From the NCBI GenBank assembly GCA_002428995.1, contig DIYJ01000009.1:211613-275612 (forward strand): a stretch of 64,000 nt of DNA. Reading direction: 5' to 3'. Below, one piece after another: positions 25,257 to 34,700 of this stretch. This DNA comes from Flavobacteriales bacterium UBA6057 (GTDB taxonomy: Bacteria > Bacteroidota > Bacteroidia > Flavobacteriales_G > Salibacteraceae). Within the stretch, counting starts at the first letter, position 1; each line of letters begins with the position of its first letter. The translations under genes and the position numbers were made by a program. Below the pieces are notes generated by a model. That model had not been told where the DNA came from and did not search any database. It worked only from the letters and a program-made list of their open reading frames with translations.

Positions 25257-27698
25257 TTAATTCACAACAATCCTAACATACTGGTATTCAATGAATAAGG
25301 CTTTCGGCTGGTTTGCTTCGGGATCAAAGTTTGGACCTTGAACGAGTGACTGTAAATCCTTGAACCTCAATTCATTCTGATCAAAACCAAACTTGCCGGC
25401 CTGTGCCTGCATCGCTTCCTGAATCTTCTCAAGCCTCGCCTGCGCCAGTTTTTCATTCGTTGCGTAGGCAGATGTCGGTACTTTCGATGCACTGCCCTCA
25501 ATGCGAATGGATGCCTTTTTTCCAGCTTGTATTAGTGTGCGGGCGGCAGCCATGGCTGCCGCGAACGTGGGATCTTCCTCTTCCATTTCTACTTGGTTGT
25601 AGTCGTAGAACAGGTAGAATTCTTTCGCTTTACCGCTAATTTTCAATTGCTTATTGGGTGTTTTCTTCACAGGCGAGGTTGCGCCCGCTTTAGGAGCTTT
25701 AGCAGCTACTACAGCGTCCTCTGTCCCCGGAACTTTCCCTTTTTCGTAGAACTTCCCGTCCTTGTGCTGCACCATGGTGATTTCGCCTGGAACTCCTGAT
25801 TCATCTACGAGTTGTATTTCCATTGGAAATGAGCTCACATCCTGCATTTCAACACTGAAGATGTAAGACTCGTCCGGTGCAAGCTTTTGGAACAGGAAAT
25901 AACCGTCTTTACTGACCAGGACTGTATCCACGACATTGCCTGACTTATCGTAGAAATAAACCCTGCTGCCGATGGGAACGGAACGGCTTTTATCAGAGTA
26001 GCCAAGCTTCCAGCGCACAACATTCCCAAGCACGCGTTCATTGAGCGAAACGAGGGACGTGGAACCGCCTTTCTCAGGCTTCAGGAAGATTTCTCTCGGG
26101 ATCTCCTGGTATTCGGTTCCAAGAGGGATTACGACCGTTTCAGACAGCGCTACCTCATCATCGACCAGGTAGTTCAGGTCGTAGGAGTTGCCGCTTGGAA
26201 TGATGAACACAAAGCTTCCATTGCGAGCTACAGGTTTTGCAACTCCTTCCAGTTCACCACTGGCTTTATTGAAAATTTCAATCCTAAGATTTTCAGGCAA
26301 CGAGCGGTTTTGGGGTGTCAGTATCCATCCCTTCAACACCGCAAAGGTTGACAGGTCAAACTCAGGCGTTTGGGCTTCATCCTTGAAGTCGACTACAAAA
26401 ATGTCACTGCTTCCCTCAGCATTTTCGGATCGGGAAGCGTAGTAGGCTCGATTGCCGCTGGGGGTTGTGATAAAGCAGATGTCGTCATCCGTTGTGTTGA
26501 TCGGGTAGCCAATGTTCACCGGAGTTTGCCACTGACCAGCATCGTCTTGCTGGCTGTAGAAAATGTCATAACCACCCATGCTCTTATGACCGTTGGAAGA
26601 GAAATACATCGTTTTTCCATCCGGGTGGAGGTAAGGTGCGTCCTCGTCTTCTTCGGTATTCACGGGAGCGCCCATGTTCAGCGCTTCTCCCCATTCTCCG
26701 TTTGGTAGCTTTTTGGAATACCAGATGTCTTTTCCTCCCAAACCACCAGGTCGGTCACTTACAAAGTAGAGAAGCTGCCCGTCAGAAGTGATGGTGGCGA
26801 AATACTCGTTGTGCTTGCTGTTGACGTCTGATCCGATGAGCGATGGAGCACCCCATCCACGACCGTCCTCGTAGTCACTTTCATAGAGGTTGGCCCTTCC
26901 GTTGTAGGTCTTGTATACATAGAGCTTTCTGCCATCGGGTGCCATGCTCAATACGGATGAGTGTTCATCAGGTGAGTTGATGTTGAGCAGTTCCGGGTTC
27001 ATCCAGCGTCCGTCAATGGTTTTGTAGCTGACGTACATGTCTTCGTAGAACATCCCTGTCTTTCCTTCGAGGATTTCAGCATTTGATCCATCGGGGCGCA
27101 TTCTGCGCGAAGTGAAGTAGAGCGTGTTCTCGTCCAGCGAAATAATGGGAGCGTAGTCGCTGAATTCAGAGTTCACGGGAGTGCCTAAGCTGGTAATGCT
27201 CACATCAATCGGATTCTGCATGAGCTCCCTGGCGTTGGCGCACATTTGTAAACCTTTCTCCGCATCTTCTCTGAGGAAGTGCTTTTTGCCTGCGTTGTCC
27301 AGAAACTGCTGGTAGAAATATTCCGCGCTGTCCAGATCGTTGTTCAGGTGATAGGCCTGGCCAGCATAGAAGTAAGCTTCTGTTGGAGCTCCGGGCACAT
27401 TAAACATGAACGGATCGTAGTTCTTGTTGATCTTCCGAGTCGCTTTTCTCAGGTAGGGGAGTGCCTGCTGCCGGTCAATACCAAGCCCGAGGTAACACCG
27501 TCCCAATTTATACTGGATGTTGGCATTGTCAGGATCTTCCGCGAGGAGCTGTTCCCACATGGGAATGGCCAAGCCATACACACCATCCTCGGTCAAGAGA
27601 TTGGCTTGAATAAATGTTTCTCTGTAGGAATCCTGCGCAGTAAGTTCCAGCGCGATGAACGGCAATAAGGCGATTGCCACACGAAGAAAGAGCTTCAT
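25257..27698 (-). CDS. PorE-like protein with TPR, beta-propeller and degenerate OmpA domain
   Basis: 813 residues from the ATG at 27698 (MKLFLRVAIALLPF), which places a normal signal peptide at the start. TPR-like helices (about 25-145) are followed by PD40 blades (about 165-415; LYFTSRRMRPDG, LYFVSDRPGGLGGKDIWY, MYFSSNGHKSMGGYDIFY), two Ig-like regulatory domains, a Lys/Ala/Pro linker, and a C-terminal OmpA-like domain starting FYLFYDYNQVEM. In that last domain the usual NxxLSxxRA helix is replaced by NEKLAQARLEKI, so peptidoglycan binding is uncertain. It is followed after 87 bases by the larger paralogue. A structural envelope role near the T9SS or the outer membrane is inferred. Confidence 0.83.
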   Translation of the reverse strand: MKLFLRVAIALLPFIALELTAQDSYRETFIQANLLTEDGVYGLAIPMWEQLLAEDPDNANIQYKLGRCYLGLGIDRQQALPYLRKATRKINKNYDPFMFNVPGAPTEAYFYAGQAYHLNNDLDSAEYFYQQFLDNAGKKHFLREDAEKGLQMCANARELMQNPIDVSITSLGTPVNSEFSDYAPIISLDENTLYFTSRRMRPDGSNAEILEGKTGMFYEDMYVSYKTIDGRWMNPELLNINSPDEHSSVLSMAPDGRKLYVYKTYNGRANLYESDYEDGRGWGAPSLIGSDVNSKHNEYFATITSDGQLLYFVSDRPGGLGGKDIWYSKKLPNGEWGEALNMGAPVNTEEDEDAPYLHPDGKTMYFSSNGHKSMGGYDIFYSQQDDAGQWQTPVNIGYPINTTDDDICFITTPSGNRAYYASRSENAEGSSDIFVVDFKDEAQTPEFDLSTFAVLKGWILTPQNRSLPENLRIEIFNKASGELEGVAKPVARNGSFVFIIPSGNSYDLNYLVDDEVALSETVVIPLGTEYQEIPREIFLKPEKGGSTSLVSLNERVLGNVVRWKLGYSDKSRSVPIGSRVYFYDKSGNVVDTVLVSKDGYFLFQKLAPDESYIFSVEMQDVSSFPMEIQLVDESGVPGEITMVQHKDGKFYEKGKVPGTEDAVVAAKAPKAGATSPVKKTPNKQLKISGKAKEFYLFYDYNQVEMEEEDPTFAAAMAAARTLIQAGKKASIRIEGSASKVPTSAYATNEKLAQARLEKIQEAMQAQAGKFGFDQNELRFKDLQSLVQGPNFDPEANQPKALFIEYQYVRIVVN

Positions 27699-27712
27699 CC
27701 GGTTGTTTTCTC

Positions 27713-27720
27713 CAAAACTA
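27713..27720 (-). promoter_or_regulatory. Putative -7 promoter box TAGTTTTG
   Basis: The minus strand reads TAGTTTTG (TAnnTTTG), 14 bases before the ATG at 27698. The -33 region has only a weak TTTC. Confidence 0.4.
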
Positions 27721-27745
27721 GGAGAGGCAAGCACGTAGGAAAGAG

Positions 27746-27771
27746 ACCCTGCGGAAAGCTATCCACAGGGT
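27746..27771 (-). terminator. Possible terminator hairpin after the E2 gene
   Basis: A 10-bp stem (27746-27755 with 27762-27771, one G-U pair on the minus-strand RNA) with a 6-base loop, 31 bases after the E2 stop. The following bases on the minus strand (CTCTTTCC) are pyrimidine-rich but not a clean T-run, so termination is uncertain. Confidence 0.35.
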
Positions 27772-27802
27772 TATGACAATAAAGCGTGTGACAGGACTTC
27801 GA

Positions 27803-29137
27803 TCAGAAGTCTCTGTTCACGTCAAACTGCTCGAGGTAGTCAGCTACACGTCTCACAAACATTCCGCCCAGTGCGCCATCTACAACACGGTGGTCGTAGG
27901 CGTGAGAGAGGAACATCATGTGACGAATGCCGATGAAATCACCCTCGGGTGTTTCAATCACAGCTGGCTTCTTGCGGATAGCACCCACAGCCATAATGGC
28001 CACCTGTGGTTGATTGATGATAGGTGTACCCATTACATTCCCAAACGAACCTACGTTGGTGATGGTGTAGGTTCCTCCCTGAATTTCGTCAGGAAGCAGC
28101 TTGTTGTTTCGGGCTCGGTTGGCCAAATCGTTCACTGCCTTGGTAATGCCCACCAAATTCATGAGATCGATGTTCTTGATCACAGGAACGATGAGGTTAC
28201 CGGAAGGAAGAGCCGTTGCCATTCCCATGTTCACATTCTTCTTCCGAACGATGTTGTCACCTTCCACGGAAACATTGATCATGGGGAAGTCCTTGATGGC
28301 CTTCGCAATGGCTTCCATGAAGATGGGAGTGAAGGTGATTTTTTCTCCTTCTCGCTCCTGGAACTTCTTCTTGACCTTGTTTCTCCAGTTCACAATGTTG
28401 GTAACGTCAGCTTCTACGTAGCTGGTTACGTGTGGTGAAGTCTGCTTCGAACGGACCATGTGCTCAGCGATGAGCTTGCGCATGCGATCCATTTCGATGA
28501 TTTCAACATCACCGCTCACAGATGGTGCAGCAGCTACAGGTGCTGGAGCCGGAGCTGGAGCCGGAGCAGCTGCAGGAGTTGCCGGAGCGGCTGGCTGAGG
28601 AGCCGGAGCAGTTCCGTTCTTTCTGTTCTCAACGTGAGCCAATATGTCGGTCTTAGTCACACGACCACCTTTACCGCTTCCGGGAACCTGATCGAGTTCT
28701 GACTGAGAGATGCCTTCTGTTTTTGCAATGTTCTTTACCAGCGGGCTGTAGAATCGATCTCCGCTGGAAGCGATGGGTTCTGCGGCAGGTGCTGGCGCAG
28801 GAGCTGCAGCTACGGGTTGCGGAGCTGCTTGTGGTGCTTCAGCTGGAGCTGCTGTTTCTGCTGCTGCAGGTGCTGGAGCCGGAGCAGCCGCACCGTTGGC
28901 TGATCCAATGATGGCAATGGGCTGGCCCACTTTTGCTACTTCTCCTTCTGCGATCAAAAGCTTCACAATTGTTCCCTCTGCTGGAGCTGGCACCTCACTG
29001 TCTACCTTGTCGGTAGCAATCTCTACAATGGGCTCTTCAGCATCAACGGAATCTCCTTCTTTCTTCAACCAAGTCGTAATCGTAGCCTCAGCTACACTCT
29101 CTCCCATTTTCGGGAGTATCACCTCAACGTCTGCCAT
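27803..29137 (-). CDS. Dihydrolipoamide acyltransferase (E2) of a 2-oxoacid dehydrogenase
   Basis: 444 residues from the ATG at 29137 (MADVEVILPKMGES). The lipoyl domain has the lipoylated lysine at Lys44 in IATDKVDSEV. An Ala/Pro-rich linker leads to the E3-binding domain (about 145-185, VKNIAKTEGISQSELDQVPG), a second Ala/Pro linker, and the catalytic CAT domain with the active-site motif SHAYDHRVVDG near the C-terminus. E2 transfers the acyl group from E1 to CoA and forms the core of the cytoplasmic complex. No E1 or E3 gene is next to it, so pyruvate, branched-chain or 2-oxoglutarate specificity cannot be fixed; a single lipoyl domain fits the branched-chain or 2-oxoglutarate types as well. 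A good TTG/TAnnTTTG promoter precedes it. Confidence 0.93.
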   Translation of the reverse strand: MADVEVILPKMGESVAEATITTWLKKEGDSVDAEEPIVEIATDKVDSEVPAPAEGTIVKLLIAEGEVAKVGQPIAIIGSANGAAAPAPAPAAAETAAPAEAPQAAPQPVAAAPAPAPAAEPIASSGDRFYSPLVKNIAKTEGISQSELDQVPGSGKGGRVTKTDILAHVENRKNGTAPAPQPAAPATPAAAPAPAPAPAPVAAAPSVSGDVEIIEMDRMRKLIAEHMVRSKQTSPHVTSYVEADVTNIVNWRNKVKKKFQEREGEKITFTPIFMEAIAKAIKDFPMINVSVEGDNIVRKKNVNMGMATALPSGNLIVPVIKNIDLMNLVGITKAVNDLANRARNNKLLPDEIQGGTYTITNVGSFGNVMGTPIINQPQVAIMAVGAIRKKPAVIETPEGDFIGIRHMMFLSHAYDHRVVDGALGGMFVRRVADYLEQFDVNRDF

Positions 29138-29158
29138 GCATTGTTTTTTAACGGGATG

Positions 29159-29189
29159 CAAATGTAAATTAATTTGATCCCACGCTCAA
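29159..29189 (-). promoter_or_regulatory. Bacteroidota-type promoter of the E2 gene
   Basis: Minus strand: TTG at 29189-29187, a 20-base spacer, then TACATTTG at 29166-29159. Both the -33 and -7 elements fit the Bacteroidota consensus, and the ATG follows 21 bases later. It lies in the 98-base divergent region to the TonB receptor gene. Confidence 0.65.
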
Positions 29190-29235
29190 GGTTGTATGTG
29201 TTGAACATATTACCATTACATGCGTTTCTGGTCGC

Positions 29236-31647
29236 ATGAATTCAACCGCTAAGCTTCTACTGCTTTTCCTTTTTGCAGCAGGAACGCTGTATTCTCAAAC
29301 AGCTACCATCAAGGGAAAAGTATTTAATCCCATCAGTAACGAGCCGGTTCCCTTCGCCAATGTGGTGATCCAGGGAACGACCACCGGCACGAGTACAGAC
29401 ATTGATGGTAACTACGAGATCAAGGATCTGGAACCCAAGCTTTACAACCTGGAAGTAAGTGCAGTCGGTTATGAGAAGAAAGTGGTCTACGAAATCCAGA
29501 CTTTTCCCAGCAAGCCCGTCTATCGAGACATTGAACTTTCAGAAAATGCGGAAGTGCTGGATGTCGTAGAGATTGTGGCATCACCATTCAGCAAGCGGGA
29601 AGAGGCTCCTGTCTCCATGCGAACGATTGGTGTATCAGAGATTGAGCGGAATCCTGGAGGTAACAGAGACATTTCCCGAGTGATTCAATCCCTGCCGGGC
29701 GTTGCATCTTCCCCCAACTTTCGCAATGATATTATCATCCGGGGTGGTGCGCCCAATGAGAACCGGTTTTACCTGGATGGAGTAGAGGTGCCCAACATCA
29801 ACCACTTTGCTACGCAGGGTTCGAGTGGTGGACCTGTGGGATTGATCAATGTAAACTTCATCAAAGAGGTGGAATTCTACAGTGGTGCCTTCCCGGCAAA
29901 TCGAGGAAACGCTCTGAGTTCCGTTTTCGAGTTTTATCAGAAGGATGGAAACCCGGATGGCATGAAGGCAAACATCACGGTGGGAAGTAGCGATTATGGC
30001 TTAACACTGGATGGCCCCATCGGAAAGAATACGAGCTATGTGTTCTCGGTAAGAAGATCCTATCTGCAATTCCTGTTCGCAGCACTTCAACTGCCTTTCC
30101 TTCCGATCTATAATGACGCTCAGTTCAAGGTGAAAACCAAACTGAACAAGAAGAATGAAATCACCTTCATTGGGCTTGGTGCGCTCGATCAGTTTGAGAT
30201 CAACACCGGGGTCAATGACAATGTGGATGATGAGGAAACCTTTGAACGCAATCAATACATCCTTGGAAACATTGCCCAAAACGACCAGTGGAACTATGCC
30301 ATCGGGGCGAATTACAAGCACTTCAACGACTACAGCTTCCAGCAGATTGTAGTGAGTCGAAATCACCTGAACAATCGAGCCATCAAGTATTTCAACAACG
30401 ATGACAGCGATGAAGCCAACAAAATCCTTGACTACGAAAGCCAGGAAATCGAGAATAAGCTGCGCATGGAGCACACCTGGAGAAAGGATGGCTGGAAGTG
30501 GAATGTAGGCGTTGCTTATGAGAACGCGCTCTACACAAACTCTACGTTCAACCGAATAGCCACGACCACCGGCCAGTTTTTGACCATCGATTTCGATTCA
30601 CGCCTTACGCTCAACAAGTACGCTGCCTTCTCTCAGCTGTCCAAGGGTGTTTTCAAGGATCGACTGAAGCTATCCCTGGGAATCCGCACAGATATCAATG
30701 ACTTCAACAGCGAAATGGGGAATCCCGTTGACCAGCTTTCCCCACGCTTCTCAGCTTCCCTCTTGCTGTCACCGAAGTGGAGCCTGAACTTCAATACAGG
30801 GCGTTACTTCCAGTTGCCACCTTACACGATCCTCGGTTACCGCGATGACATGGGCATGCTCGTCAACCAGGATAATGGCATTCGATACATCCAGTCTGAC
30901 CACCTGGTAGCAGGCGTTGAATTTTTACCTGCCACCAACTCAAAGATCAGCGTGGAAGGATTCTACAAGCTGTATGACAATTATCCCTTCTTGCTGAGAG
31001 ATTCAGTGTCGTTGGCCAATCTTGGAAGTGATTTTGGTGTAGTTGGGAACGAACCTGCAGTGCCTATTTCTGAAGGCCGTTCTTACGGGGTGGAGTTCCT
31101 CGCTCAGCAGAAACTGACCAAGGGCTTTTACGGCATTGTCGCCTACACCTTCGTAGTTTCTGAGTTCCAGGACAAAAACGGAGACTACCGACCTTCTGCA
31201 TGGGATAATGGCAACATCATCACATTGACCGGAGGAAAGAAATTCAAGCGCAACTGGGAGCTTGGTGTACGCTTCCGCTACCTGGGCCCCGCGCCTTACA
31301 CGCCCTTCAACGAAGAGCAGTCTGCCAATCGCATCTCGTGGGACCTTCGCGGTATCGGAGTGCCGGACTTCAACCAGCTGAATACGGAACGAAACGGAGT
31401 GCTTCACCAGGTTGACATTCGAATCGATAAGCGCTATTTCTTCAAGAAGTGGTCGCTCAACGTGTACCTGGATATCCAAAACCTGTACAACTATCAGGCT
31501 GAGCTCTCTCCATTCTTCAACGTGGACCGTGATGCCAATGGAGATCCGATTGTAGACCCTAACGATCCGACAAGGTATCAGGGAGGTTTGGTGGAGAATT
31601 TCTCAGGAAACGTGTTGCCCTCCATCGGGATCATCATCGAGCTGTAG
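29236..31647 (+). CDS. TonB-dependent receptor with N-terminal CarboxypepD_reg domain
   Basis: 803 residues. A signal peptide (1-20) is followed by a carboxypeptidase-regulatory-like domain (about 22-105; ATIKGKVFNP, GTSTDIDGNYEI, VSAVGYEKK), a TonB plug (about 118-225; GNRDISRVIQSLPGV, RNDIIIRGGAPNENRFYLDG) and a beta-barrel to the C-terminus (final strand PSIGIIIEL). Such receptors import large nutrients across the outer membrane using TonB energy. No SusD-like lipoprotein gene follows, so it is not a standard polysaccharide-utilisation pair; the substrate is unknown. It is divergent from the E2 gene, and downstream lies a T9SS cargo gene 116 bases away. Confidence 0.9.
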   Translation: MNSTAKLLLLFLFAAGTLYSQTATIKGKVFNPISNEPVPFANVVIQGTTTGTSTDIDGNYEIKDLEPKLYNLEVSAVGYEKKVVYEIQTFPSKPVYRDIELSENAEVLDVVEIVASPFSKREEAPVSMRTIGVSEIERNPGGNRDISRVIQSLPGVASSPNFRNDIIIRGGAPNENRFYLDGVEVPNINHFATQGSSGGPVGLINVNFIKEVEFYSGAFPANRGNALSSVFEFYQKDGNPDGMKANITVGSSDYGLTLDGPIGKNTSYVFSVRRSYLQFLFAALQLPFLPIYNDAQFKVKTKLNKKNEITFIGLGALDQFEINTGVNDNVDDEETFERNQYILGNIAQNDQWNYAIGANYKHFNDYSFQQIVVSRNHLNNRAIKYFNNDDSDEANKILDYESQEIENKLRMEHTWRKDGWKWNVGVAYENALYTNSTFNRIATTTGQFLTIDFDSRLTLNKYAAFSQLSKGVFKDRLKLSLGIRTDINDFNSEMGNPVDQLSPRFSASLLLSPKWSLNFNTGRYFQLPPYTILGYRDDMGMLVNQDNGIRYIQSDHLVAGVEFLPATNSKISVEGFYKLYDNYPFLLRDSVSLANLGSDFGVVGNEPAVPISEGRSYGVEFLAQQKLTKGFYGIVAYTFVVSEFQDKNGDYRPSAWDNGNIITLTGGKKFKRNWELGVRFRYLGPAPYTPFNEEQSANRISWDLRGIGVPDFNQLNTERNGVLHQVDIRIDKRYFFKKWSLNVYLDIQNLYNYQAELSPFFNVDRDANGDPIVDPNDPTRYQGGLVENFSGNVLPSIGIIIEL

Positions 31648-31763
31648 TGCAGCTCCGCCCATTTGGTGGATTAGGTTGGATCAGGAATTCCAGAATTAAT
31701 CCCACTTAGTCACAACCTGTGAGGTTCAACATACGTAGAGAGCGCTGTTGCAGTAGTTCTTAC

Positions 31764-34700
31764 ATGAAATCTCTTTTGTTTCTGATTGGGCTTATCAGTC
31801 CTGTTGTGTTGTTTGGTCAAGGTCCGGGAGGCGTTGGTTCTAACCTACAGCTTTGGCTTCGCGCTGATCTTGGGGTGGAAGAAGCTGCCATGGATGATGC
31901 TGAGGTCGGAGATGACGTCCTGAATTGGTTGGATCAAAGTGGCAATGGCAATGACTTCACCAATGATTTTGGCGGGGCACCGGAGTATGTGAATACCAAT
32001 GGCCGGTTTGCGCTCGATTTTTCAGGAGGTTCAGACTATTTGAGAGCTTCTTCCATCATCAGCGGAACGGGTGCCCGAACCATGATCCTTTTTGTGCAAC
32101 CTACTTCCCTTAGCTCCTCCGCCAGCAACTGTGCCTTTGGTCTTGCTCCGAATGAATCCACGGGAATGGGCTATTCCTTGTTTTTGGAAGAGCCGGGCAC
32201 AACTGGTTTGGCTTGCCGGGTGTCTGGCAACCGCATCATGAACTACGCAGCGGATGTAACAAAACCGACACTCTTTTCGGTCCAAAACGGAGCCTCTGAA
32301 AATGTGGGACAAACCATCTTCTATGCCAACGGAACAGAAGTGACGGATGAGATATCGGCTGTTGCCTCAACATTAAACACCAGTGCATTGGGGTGCATCA
32401 TCGGTGGGTTTTCGAGTGGGGCAGACAATGACCCGGAAACCTCGTTTGATTTCAACGGTGACATCTCTGAAATCATCGTTTATGACAAAGCCCTTACAGG
32501 TACGGAGCGTCAGGCGATTGAAACCTATTTCAACATCCGATATGGAGTGACCATTCCGGTGGCTAGCCATGATTTTTTCAGCTATTCCAGTTACGGGAAC
32601 GACATCGCTGGCATTGGTCAGGATGCGGCTTTTCAGGCCTTCACGCAAGACAGTGCCTACAGCATTAATTCGTCTTCCGTTCTTACGGTTTACAATCCTT
32701 CAGCCTTGAGTGACGGTGACTACCTCGTTTGGGGTCATGATAACGGAAATGCGAGCAGTTTTGTGGAAGACGTGCTGCCCTCATCTGCGAGTTTCCGAAC
32801 GGAAAGAATATGGCGCGCAGAAGAAACCAATGACGTAGGAACGGTCACACTCCGCTTCTATTTGCCGGGAATCAGCTCTTGTGGGGCCGCGCTGAACGCA
32901 AGCGATATCAAATTGCTGATTGACGGTTCCGACACGGACTTCTCAGATGCTACGGTGATTGACGCCCAGTCCTATTCAAATGATTCGCTGTATTTCACCG
33001 GTGTGAATCTTGACGATGGGGATCATTTCACCATTGCGCTTTCCAACCTTGAAAGACCGGCTGATATCGATGAAGGCCTCGTATTGTGGCTGAAAGCGGA
33101 TTGTGGTGTGGAGGAAGCGACTTCCGATGCGGCAGAGTTAGGAGATGGAGTCGTGAATTGGTTGGATCAGAGTTTCAGCAATGCGGATGTCACCAATAGT
33201 GTGGGAGCTGCCCCTGTTTACGGCACCATCAATGGAGACACCATGATTGATTTCAGTGGAGGTTCTGCCTACTTGACCGGCTCTTCCGTGTTTTCGGGTG
33301 ACGGTGCCCGAACCATGATCATTGTGGCGCAGCCCACAAGCCTTTCTTCGAGCTCAGCCAATAACTGTCCATTTACACTTGCTCCGAACGATACGCCTGG
33401 AACTGGATATTCCTTGTTTGTGGAAGAACCAAACTCGTCAAATACTACTGGACTCGCGGTTCGTGTAAGCGGCAATCGCATCATGGATTACACCACTAGC
33501 ACGGTAAACCCAACTATTTTTCAGGTGTCCGGTGATTCAGATATCAATGTGTCAGCTACAAATGTCTACGCTAACGGACAGTTTCTAACCCAAGAGGTCG
33601 TTCTGAATGATATTTCCTTGAACACCAATGGTATAGGAACCATTGTTGGTGGGTTTTCGAGCTCGGGAAATCTTACCCCCAATTCCTCTTTTGATTTCAA
33701 TGGTTATGTATTCGAAATCATTGTTTTCTCCAGGGAGGTAAGCTGTACGGAGCGCAAGCAATTGGAAGTATACCTGGAGGTCAAGTACGGTATTGAACTC
33801 GATTATTTTGATGAAACGAGCACTGGTTCCAATGGTCTTGAACAGGAGGTGGATGGTATTCTGAAACGCTATGGAAGCTATGCAGATAGCACCAGTGCAA
33901 GTTCGGGTGGTTTACAGTTAGCTGATGCCAGCTTTCTGACCGATGCCGGGGATGCACTATACGTTGGGAACAATGGGGCAAGCGGAGTGAACACATCTGA
34001 TGTACCCGGAGTGCTGGAAGCACGCATATCAAGGGCATGGTTTGCTGATTACACTTCTTGCAACAACAACGCAGGAAACGTAACACTCAGTTTTGATCAG
34101 AGCGGGCTGGTTTGCGGTGCTACATTGACTCCGCAGAATGCATCGAACTATCGCCTGCTCACTTCGGCAACGAGTGATTTTAGCTCTGCCACGGTCATTT
34201 CGGGAGCTACGTTGAACGGTTCTTCCGTTGAGTTCACGGTCGATGTCAGTAGCCTCTCTGATCGTTTTTTTACAGTGGGTAGCATTGACAGTGACGCAAG
34301 CCCTCTGTGGTATGACCTAGGTGGACCGGGCGGCATTTCCAGCGGATTGCAATTGTGGTTGATGTCAGACTGCGGTATTGAAGAAGCGGCAGGTGACGAT
34401 GCAGAAGAGGGAGATGGTGTCCTCAACTGGCTTGATCAAAGTGGAAATGGAAACAATGTCTCCAACGATTTTGGTGGAGCACCAACTTACACCATCACCA
34501 GTGGAAATCCTGGTGTGGATTTTAGCAGCGGATCAGATTATTTAAGAGGATCTGCGGTTATTTCCGGGAATACGGCCAGGACACTTTTTGTGGTTTTGAA
34601 TGCCAACTCATTGGCAGCAGGGAATGGTAACTCTGCATTGTCGCTGGCTCCCAACAACACGTCAGGTACAGGCTATAGCTTGTCCCTCGAATCGCCCGGT

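Noticed and set aside
27760..27770. DnaA-box-like CTATCCACA as a sign of a replication origin
   Set aside because: It is a single imperfect box within a hairpin; there is no cluster of boxes and no dnaA, dnaN or similar genes nearby.
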